Assembly (NCBI GenBank): GCA_900553165.1
Contig: USCN01000075.1
Span: 1-6,653 of the forward strand
From: an uncultured Collinsella sp.
GTDB lineage: Bacteria > Actinomycetota > Coriobacteriia > Coriobacteriales > Coriobacteriaceae
Reading direction: 5' to 3'
Length of the DNA: 6,653 nucleotides
Under the pieces are notes generated by a model. That model saw nothing but the letters and a program-made list of their open reading frames with translations. It was not told the origin of the DNA and ran no database searches. The first letter of the stretch is position 1; each line of letters opens with the position of its first letter. Made by a program: the position numbers and the translations under genes. This document shows positions 1 through 4,264 of this stretch, piece after piece.

Positions 1-61
1 CGCCGTCGTCGAAACGGGGCATGGCGAGCATGTCCGGCGTCGGGTCTGATAAGATTTCCAT
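1..61 (-). CDS. Unidentified protein, N-terminal fragment (cut by window edge)
   Basis: Only the first 20 codons are visible, reading MEILSDPTPDMLAMPRFDDG, so the product cannot be named. The ATG at 61-59 was chosen because a purine-rich stretch (AGGAAAGGA) lies about 11 bases upstream and a well-formed promoter with about 40 bases of leader precedes it (see 108-136). The peptide is acidic and proline-containing, with no signal peptide or membrane segment in the visible part. In-frame ATG codons at residues 11 and 14 are alternative starts, but they lack an equally good ribosome-binding site. That this is a real gene is inferred from promoter, ribosome-binding site and open frame together. 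I recognise no family. Confidence 0.5.
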   Translation of the reverse strand, partial: MEILSDPTPDMLAMPRFDDG

Positions 62-67
62 AGCGGT

Positions 68-121
68 CTTCGTCCTTTCCTAGAACCTGTTGTTGTGGTG
101 ATTTCAGATTCTAGGACGAAG
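68..121. repeat. Imperfect inverted repeat spanning -10 box and ribosome-binding site
   Basis: CTTCGTCC (68-75) pairs with GGACGAAG (114-121) and TAGAACCTG (81-89) pairs with CAGATTCTA (105-113, one G-T pair). A five-base bulge (76-80) interrupts the left arm and the loop is 90-104. A third copy of the outer arm, CTTCGT at 128-133, can also pair with ACGAAG at 116-121, so two mutually exclusive foldings exist. Relative to the minus-strand gene, one arm holds the -10 box and the other the Shine-Dalgarno. It may be an operator. It would act as an RNA switch only if transcription starts upstream of about 121. Confidence 0.45.
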
Positions 122-136
122 GCCGTTCTTCGTTAA
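108..136 (-). promoter_or_regulatory. Sigma-70-type promoter of the left-edge gene
   Basis: On the minus strand, TTAACG (136-131, four of six matches to TTGACA) is followed after exactly 17 bases by TAGAAT (113-108, five of six matches to TATAAT). Transcription would start near 101, giving a leader of about 40 bases before the ATG at 61. The -10 box lies inside one arm of the inverted repeat at 68-121, so a regulator or a local structure could influence it. This is a consensus match only. Confidence 0.5.
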
Positions 137-143
137 ACGGGCG

Positions 144-373
144 CTAGGGCGTCACCCTTACACCAACATTTTCGACGCGATCGGCACAGCGTACGATTGA
201 CGCGAAGAACCACGATGCTGGCAGCGTCATAAGCAGAGGCTTGCTCACGCTCGGCTCCAGCCCCCTTTGGCGCGCCGTATAACCAATCCACATCAGCAGC
301 ACAATAGCAGCTCACGCCACGGCTTCGGCCTAAACGTATACCCGGCAAGAACAAAGAACACCGGCATGTGAAA
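144..373 (-). pseudogene. Remnant of a membrane O-acyltransferase (acyltransferase family 3), frameshifted and truncated at both ends
   Basis: Two minus-strand frames carry protein-like text that joins into one product. Frame A, from 373 to a TGA at 295-293, reads FHMPVFFVLAGYTF and then RPKPWRELL. The first stretch matches the hallmark membrane helix of the fucose-4-O-acetylase-like branch of acyltransferase family 3 (typically FHMPLFFFLSGYLF). Frame B opens after a stop at 314-312 and runs to a TAG at 146-144. It reads AAIVLLMWIGYTARQRG and, further on, LLMTLPASWFFAS, a plausible next membrane segment and loop. A frameshift or small deletion near 296-311 would explain the switch. An intact enzyme is roughly 300-350 residues, so most of both ends is missing, and the N-terminal part would have to lie where the tRNA now is. 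Intact relatives O-acylate sugars or surface polymers. The family call comes from motif recognition by eye. No ribosome-binding site or credible start remains. A 73-residue open frame over the same bases starts at TTG without a Shine-Dalgarno and is not credible. Confidence 0.5.
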
Positions 374-402
374 AAGCCCAGACCACCAAGCGGTCTGGGC
401 TT
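371..402 (-). terminator. Intrinsic terminator downstream of tRNA-Arg
   Basis: An 11-bp perfect stem (374-384 with 392-402, AAGCCCAGACC and its complement) encloses a 7-base loop. On the minus strand it is followed by five Ts (375-371, the first two within the stem base). It lies about 10 bases beyond the tRNA CCA end, the expected place for a tRNA terminator. No other terminator separates the ABC exporter operon from the tRNA, so it probably also stops read-through from that operon. Confidence 0.85.
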
Positions 403-411
403 AATAAACGA

Positions 412-488
412 TGGTGCTCCATGGCGGATTCGAACCGTCGACCTTGGGATTAGAAGTCCCCTGCTCTATCCAACTGAGCTAATGGAGC
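412..488 (-). tRNA. tRNA-Arg, anticodon UCU, CCA encoded
   Basis: A full 77-base cloverleaf reads on the minus strand. The acceptor stem GCTCCAT / ATGGAGC is perfect, the D arm is GCTC-AGTTGGATA-GAGC, the anticodon loop is CTTCTAA with anticodon TCT, and the T loop is TTCGAAT. The discriminator base is A and CCA is encoded (414-412). It reads AGA codons, and possibly AGG by wobble. Two stem pairs are non-canonical: G27-A43 at the top of the anticodon stem, where mismatches are common, and A50-C64 in the T stem. It lies 54 bases downstream of the exporter ATPase gene on the same strand and has its own candidate -10 box and terminator. Confidence 0.95.
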
Positions 489-534
489 AAATAGCCGCAC
501 GCCCAAGCAAGCGCAAGCCTGTCAGGCGCAAGTA

Positions 535-540
535 ATTATA
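535..540 (-). promoter_or_regulatory. Consensus -10 box for tRNA-Arg
   Basis: A perfect TATAAT reads on the minus strand at 540-535, between the ATPase stop codon and the tRNA. The predicted start near 528 gives about 40 bases of 5' leader for RNase P to remove. A -35 box at normal spacing would fall inside the ATPase gene around 558-563, but the bases there (TATCGC) match poorly. The -10 identity is seen; its use is inferred. Confidence 0.45.
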
Positions 541-542
541 AC

Positions 543-1310
543 CTAGTTGAACTGCTCGCGATACGCCTTGCAGACCTCATCAACCGGGCCGTCCATGCGA
601 AGGTCACCCTTCTCAATCCAAACGGCACGCTGGCAGATGCGCTCAACCTGCTCCATAGAGTGCGAAACGAACAGAACCGTCACGTCGCCGCTCTGGATAA
701 AGTGCTGGATACGGTCCTCGCACTTCTGCTGGAAGAACACATCACCGACGGACAACGTCTCGTCAACGATCAGAATATCGGGCTCGGTAATCGTCGCGAT
801 TGCAAAGGCGATACGCGCCACCATGCCCGAGGAGAAGTTCTTAAGCGGCATATCGACAAAGTTCTGCAGCTCAGCGAATTCGATAATGCCGTCAAAGTTG
901 GCATCGATGAACTCCTTGGTATAGCCAAGCAGGGCGCCGTTCAGATAGATGTTCTCGCGGGCGGTCAGCTCGGGGTCAAAACCAGCACCAAGCTCAATCA
1001 GCGGCGCGATGTTACCGTGCACCTTAACGCTGCCCTCGCTAGGCTCAAGCACGCCAGCGATAATCTTGAGCATCGTAGACTTGCCGGAGCCATTGGTGCC
1101 GACCAGACCCACGACCTCGCCACGATGAATATCGAACGAGATGTGCTTAAGCGCCCGAAACTCCTCAAAGAACAGCTCGTGCTTAGCAAGCTTAATGAAG
1201 TACTCCTTGAGGTTGGTCAGTGATTCGGACGCCATGTTAAAGATCATGGTGACGTCATCGACCTCGACAGCCAGAGGCTGTTCGCTGTAATCAACAACAG
1301 ATTCAGTCAT
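543..1310 (-). CDS. ABC exporter ATPase for polysaccharide / teichoic acid (Wzt/TagH type, short form)
   Basis: This is the nucleotide-binding subunit of an ABC-2 exporter that hydrolyses ATP at the inner face of the membrane to push a lipid-linked glycan or teichoic-acid polymer outward. The 255-residue protein has Walker A GTNGSGKST (about 71-79), the family-typical stretch APLIELGAGFDPELT (about 102-116, with Glu where most ABC proteins have the Q-loop Gln), signature FSSGM (159-163), Walker B ILIVDE (179-184), D-loop SVGD (187-190) and switch His in VSHS (about 217). A roughly 50-residue lead-in before the nucleotide-binding core is usual for this branch. The protein ends soon after the core, so it lacks the C-terminal carbohydrate-binding domain of long Wzt proteins. 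ATG at 1310 is preferred over GTG at 1313 because AAGGAG (1323-1318) sits 7 bases from the ATG and only 4 from the GTG. That Shine-Dalgarno overlaps the permease stop codon, implying coupled translation. The substrate cannot be read from the sequence. Confidence 0.93.
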   Translation of the reverse strand: MTESVVDYSEQPLAVEVDDVTMIFNMASESLTNLKEYFIKLAKHELFFEEFRALKHISFDIHRGEVVGLVGTNGSGKSTMLKIIAGVLEPSEGSVKVHGNIAPLIELGAGFDPELTARENIYLNGALLGYTKEFIDANFDGIIEFAELQNFVDMPLKNFSSGMVARIAFAIATITEPDILIVDETLSVGDVFFQQKCEDRIQHFIQSGDVTVLFVSHSMEQVERICQRAVWIEKGDLRMDGPVDEVCKAYREQFN

Positions 1311-1321
1311 CACAGCACTCC

Positions 1322-2167
1322 TTAGATGTAGAGGATGAACTTGCGCTCGGACTTATGGAACACGGTGTAGCCAATAACAAGCGCAAGAACCGCCCATGCG
1401 ACGCACATACCAAACGTCATAAGCGAGGGCGTAGTCTGGAACAGGAAGATATCACGCATAAACTGCAGGTAGTTGTACATGGGGTTCGCATACATCAAGA
1501 TACGCACGAGATGCGGCATTTGCGCAATATAGTCAGTCGTCCAGAAGATGGGCGTAATATAAGTCCACGCCGTAATGACTACGCTCCACAGATGCATAAC
1601 GTCGCGAAAAAAGACCGTAAGGGCAGAGAGCATCATGCCCAGGCCCATGCAGAAGCACATAAGCAGCAGCAGGCAAACCGGCAGCAGAATCAGGTGCCAA
1701 GAAGGCATAACGCGGAACCACAGCATGACGATGGCGACGGCGACCAGCGAGAAGGCAAAGTTCACCAGCGAGAAAAGCACTTTCTGCACCGGGAAGACCC
1801 AGCGGTGCACCTTAACCTTCTTGAGCAGAGGGGCAGCACCCACGATCGACGTTAGGGCCTGGTTCGTGGACTCGGACATGACGGCAAAGGTAACGTTACC
1901 CACGATCAAGTACAGCGGGTACATCTCGGGCGTCATTGATCCATTGCGGCCCTGGCCAAAAATCGTCGAGAACACGATGGCCATGACGATCATCATCAGC
2001 AGCGGGTTGAGAACCGACCATGCGACGCCCAGAACGCTACGGCGATACTTGATCTTAAAATCCTTGGTAACCAGCTGACGAAGGATAAACGCGTCCTTCT
2101 CAAATTCGTTCTTAGCAAACGTCGCAGGCAGACTGCGAGTTTCTTGTTGCTTTGTCTGATTCGACAC
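1322..2167 (-). CDS. ABC-2 type exporter permease (Wzm/TagG family)
   Basis: This is the membrane subunit that pairs with the ATPase encoded 11 bases downstream to export a lipid-linked surface polymer. Its 281 residues begin with a soluble N-terminus. Amphipathic and membrane segments follow, with family landmarks: LGVAWSVLNPLL (about 46-57) leading into the first helix, the cytoplasmic loop LLKKVKVHRWVFPVQK (114-129) that typically contacts the ATPase, FFRDVMHLW (186-194) and TPIFW (205-209). About six transmembrane helices are visible, the family norm. The start is GTG at 2167, because AAAGGAG (2182-2176) lies 8 bases upstream. A longer reading from 2230 would put promoter and ribosome-binding sequence inside the gene. 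The protein ends FILYI, common in this family. Whether the cargo is teichoic acid, rhamnan or O-antigen-like glycan is not visible. Confidence 0.93.
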   Translation of the reverse strand: MSNQTKQQETRSLPATFAKNEFEKDAFILRQLVTKDFKIKYRRSVLGVAWSVLNPLLMMIVMAIVFSTIFGQGRNGSMTPEMYPLYLIVGNVTFAVMSESTNQALTSIVGAAPLLKKVKVHRWVFPVQKVLFSLVNFAFSLVAVAIVMLWFRVMPSWHLILLPVCLLLLMCFCMGLGMMLSALTVFFRDVMHLWSVVITAWTYITPIFWTTDYIAQMPHLVRILMYANPMYNYLQFMRDIFLFQTTPSLMTFGMCVAWAVLALVIGYTVFHKSERKFILYI

Positions 2168-2175
2168 GGATGCAA

Positions 2176-2182
2176 CTCCTTT
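2176..2182 (-). promoter_or_regulatory. Ribosome-binding site fixing the permease GTG start
   Basis: AAAGGAG on the minus strand lies 8 bases before GTG at 2167. It decides for GTG over any upstream start, since the frame stays open to 2230 without another ribosome-binding site. Confidence 0.8.
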
Positions 2183-2206
2183 ACTCGTAATCGTTGACAA
2201 ACGAAC

Positions 2207-2213
2207 AGTATAG
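2207..2213 (-). promoter_or_regulatory. -10 element of the exporter operon promoter
   Basis: CTATACT on the minus strand (TATACT at 2212-2207) would place the transcript start near 2200, about 33 bases ahead of the permease GTG. The same heptamer in the opposite orientation serves the divergent glycosyltransferase operon. No good -35 box is seen at normal spacing (bases 2235-2230 read ATCGTT), so an activator or a weak promoter is possible. Confidence 0.4.
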
Positions 2214-2268
2214 ACCCGACGGCCATGCAAACGATTCGCGCAACAAAACTGGAGAACTAACCCACATC

Positions 2269-2297
2269 TTAGGATGCCAAGCCCAAACGGCTATACT
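2269..2297 (+). promoter_or_regulatory. Promoter of the glycosyltransferase-YfhO operon
   Basis: TATACT (2292-2297, five of six matches to TATAAT) is preceded after 17 bases by TTAGGA (2269-2274, a weak -35 match). Transcription would begin near 2304, leaving a leader of about 24 bases before the GTG at 2328. The three plus-strand genes behind it have no other gap large enough for a promoter. This is a consensus match only. Confidence 0.45.
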
Positions 2298-2315
2298 TTC
2301 AAGAATTGAATGTAT

Positions 2316-2321
2316 AAGGAG
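2316..2321 (+). promoter_or_regulatory. Ribosome-binding site fixing the first glycosyltransferase GTG start
   Basis: AAGGAG lies 6 bases before GTG at 2328. There is no in-frame ATG nearby, and the protein reaches its first conserved strand (AVIIPCYNE) at residue 7, as expected for the family. Confidence 0.85.
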
Positions 2322-2327
2322 CATTGA

Positions 2328-3290
2328 GTGAATTCTGAATCCATCGCCGTCATCATCCCCTGCTACAACGAAGCCCTCACGATCGGCAAAGTCATCGACG
2401 ACTTTCACCGCGAGCTTCCGCAAGCGACGGTCTATGTCTATGACAACAACTCGTCGGACGATACCTCACGCATCGCTACCGAGCACGGCGCCACGGTCCG
2501 CTTTGAGCCCCGCCAGGGAAAGGGCAACGTGTGCCGCCAGATGTTTCGCGACATCGACGCCGATTGCTACCTGATGGTCGACGGCGACGACACCTATCCC
2601 GCCGAGGCGGCCAAAGCCCTCTGCGAGCCCATCCTTAACGGCGCGGCCGACATGACCGTAGGCGACCGCCTTTCCAACGGCACCTACGCCGAGGAAAACA
2701 AGCGTGCTTTCCACGGCTTTGGCAACAACCTAGTTCGCGCCATGATCAAGTGGATCTATGGCTACAGCTTCGATGACGTCATGACCGGCTACCGCGCCAT
2801 GAGCCGCCCGTTCGTTAAAACCTTCCCTGTGCTTTCCGAGGGTTTCCAGATTGAAACCGAGCTCTCGATCCACGCCGTCGACCACCGCTGGCGCATCAAA
2901 GATGTGCCCATCGAGTACCGCGACCGTCCGGAAGGCTCCGAGTCCAAGCTCAATACCGTGAGCGACGGCATTAAAGTCGTTGCGATGATCGGCACGCTGT
3001 TCAAGGACTACCGTCCGCTCAAATTCTTCAGCCTGGTCGCGCTTCTGTTTGCGATTATCGGCCTCGCCCTGGGCATCCCCATCGTCGTCGAATATTTCCA
3101 GACCGGTCTCGTCCCCCGCTTCCCCACCGCAATGCTCGCCGCATCTTTCATGTTCCTTTGTGGCCTGAGTCTCGCGACGGGGCTTATCCTTGATTCCGTT
3201 GCAAAGGTTGAGCGTAAACAGTGGGAGGTCAACGTGTATAACACATATGGCTGCAGCATTCCCTCCAGCGCAAATAAAAACGAGAGGTAA
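2328..3290 (+). CDS. Family 2 membrane glycosyltransferase, polyprenyl-phosphate sugar synthase-like (DPM/DPG synthase type)
   Basis: It probably transfers a sugar from a nucleotide donor to undecaprenyl phosphate at the inner membrane face, making a lipid-linked sugar donor. The 320-residue protein starts with a GT-A fold: AVIIPCYNEA (7-16), the nucleotide-binding strand with DNNSSDDT (39-46), the metal-binding DGDDTYP (85-91), GYRAMSRPF (154-162) and the acceptor-side stretch GFQIETELSIHA (172-183). Basic segment YRDRPEGSESKL (197-208) precedes two C-terminal membrane helices (about 233-256 and 266-290). A short, polar 30-residue tail ends the protein. DGDDTYP and the two helices resemble the group containing dolichyl-phosphate sugar synthases and GacI-like enzymes of streptococci. 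The sugar cannot be deduced. It is first in an operon with a second GT2 gene 5 bases downstream and a YfhO gene, which supports a role in surface-polymer glycosylation. A direct glycan-chain transferase role is less likely but possible. Confidence 0.9.
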   Translation: MNSESIAVIIPCYNEALTIGKVIDDFHRELPQATVYVYDNNSSDDTSRIATEHGATVRFEPRQGKGNVCRQMFRDIDADCYLMVDGDDTYPAEAAKALCEPILNGAADMTVGDRLSNGTYAEENKRAFHGFGNNLVRAMIKWIYGYSFDDVMTGYRAMSRPFVKTFPVLSEGFQIETELSIHAVDHRWRIKDVPIEYRDRPEGSESKLNTVSDGIKVVAMIGTLFKDYRPLKFFSLVALLFAIIGLALGIPIVVEYFQTGLVPRFPTAMLAASFMFLCGLSLATGLILDSVAKVERKQWEVNVYNTYGCSIPSSANKNER

Positions 3291-3295
3291 GTCAC

Positions 3296-4264
3296 ATGCC
3301 GCCCATCTCCATCGTCGTGCCGTGTTACAACGAGCAGGAATCACTTCCGATCTTTCTCAAAGAGCTCGATGGCGTCGTTCGCATCATGACCCGGCAAGAC
3401 CCCGGCATCTCCTTTGAAGCCGTCCTCATCGACGATGGCTCGGCAGACAAAACGCTCGCCGTCATGAAGGCAGAAGCTGCGGCGGCGCATCCATACGCCA
3501 TCCGCTGGCACTCTTTCTCGCGCAACTTTGGCAAGGAGGCGGCACTACTCGCCGGACTCCAGCACGCAAAGGGCGACTATGTCGCCACCATGGATGCCGA
3601 CATGCAGGACCCGCCCTCGCTCCTGCCGCAGATGTACGAGATCTTGCAAACCGAAGACTACGATAACGTCGCCACACGCAGGACCACCCGCGAAGGCGAG
3701 CCTCCCATCAGGTCGTTCTGCGCCCGTATGTTCTACAAGATCATCAACCGCATTTCCAAGGCCGACATCGTCGACGGAGCACGCGATTTTAGGCTCATGA
3801 AGCGACCTATGGTCAACGCCATCATCTCCATGGGCGAATACAATCGATTCTCCAAGGGCATCTACGGCTGGGTCGGCTTCAAGACCAAATGGCTCCCCTA
3901 CGTAAACGTCAACCGCGTGGCCGGTGAGACCAAATGGAGCTTTTGGTCGCTGCTCCTCTATTCCATCGACGGCATCGTCGCGTTTTCCACGGCGCCACTC
4001 TCCCTCGCCGCCCTCACGGGTATCGTCTTCTGCCTCATCGCCATCATGGGATTTATCGTCATCCTGGTCAAAACGCTTGTTTGGGGCGATCCCGTAGGCG
4101 GATGGCCCTCCCTTGCCTGCCTCATTACGCTGTTTGGCGGCATGCAGCTCCTGTGCCTGGGAATCATTGGCGAGTACCTAGCAAAAGCCTACTTGGAGGC
4201 CAAGCACCGCCCCATCTATATCATTCGAGAATCCAACGAGGAATCTGATGACACGGCCCAATAA
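3296..4264 (+). CDS. Family 2 membrane glycosyltransferase, GtrB/CsbB-like undecaprenyl-phosphate sugar synthase
   Basis: It is expected to load a sugar (glucose in GtrB, GlcNAc in CsbB) from a nucleotide donor onto undecaprenyl phosphate. The 322-residue length is typical. Landmarks in order are SIVVPCYNEQESLP (5-18), LIDDGSADKT (44-53), SRNFGKEAALLAGL (75-88), the catalytic and metal site DADMQDPP (100-107), DGARDFRLMKR (160-170), the interfacial segment AGETKWSFWSLL (209-220), then two membrane helices (about 238-262 and 271-292) split by GDPVGGWPS, and the closing IGEYLAKAYLEAKHRPIY (291-308). All are hallmarks of the GtrB group. The start ATG has GAGAGG 8 bases upstream, overlapping the stop of the preceding gene, and the next gene overlaps its 3' end by 17 bases, so translation of the three genes is probably coupled. 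CsbB-type enzymes supply YfhO in Bacillus lipoteichoic-acid glycosylation, so it is the more likely partner of the YfhO protein here. Its sugar is unknown. Confidence 0.93.
   Translation: MPPISIVVPCYNEQESLPIFLKELDGVVRIMTRQDPGISFEAVLIDDGSADKTLAVMKAEAAAAHPYAIRWHSFSRNFGKEAALLAGLQHAKGDYVATMDADMQDPPSLLPQMYEILQTEDYDNVATRRTTREGEPPIRSFCARMFYKIINRISKADIVDGARDFRLMKRPMVNAIISMGEYNRFSKGIYGWVGFKTKWLPYVNVNRVAGETKWSFWSLLLYSIDGIVAFSTAPLSLAALTGIVFCLIAIMGFIVILVKTLVWGDPVGGWPSLACLITLFGGMQLLCLGIIGEYLAKAYLEAKHRPIYIIRESNEESDDTAQ

Noticed and set aside
133..354. 73-residue minus-strand open frame over the acyltransferase remnant
   Set aside because: It starts at TTG with no ribosome-binding site and its Arg/Cys-rich product resembles nothing. 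The other two minus-strand frames over the same bases carry the recognisable membrane-protein text.
412..488. tRNA 3' end as an attachment site of an integrated element
   Set aside because: No second copy of the tRNA 3' sequence, integrase or phage gene is visible in the window.
511..532. Direct repeat GCGCAAG (511-517 and 526-532) and small GCCT-AGGC hairpin (517-527) as a terminator of the ATPase gene
   Set aside because: The hairpin has only four base pairs with no T run behind it, and the repeat is too short to be meaningful.
660..1223. 187-residue plus-strand open frame opposite the exporter ATPase
   Set aside because: It is antisense to a gene with all ABC motifs intact. It has no recognisable domain and reflects high-GC codon bias.
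2194..2214. TTGACA (2194-2199) followed by TATAGA (2209-2214) as a plus-strand promoter
   Set aside because: The spacing is only 9 bases, far from the required 16-18, and a better-placed promoter lies at 2269-2297.
2730..3344. 204-residue minus-strand open frame opposite the first glycosyltransferase
   Set aside because: It is antisense to a well-supported gene and has no family motif or ribosome-binding site. It is a shadow frame.
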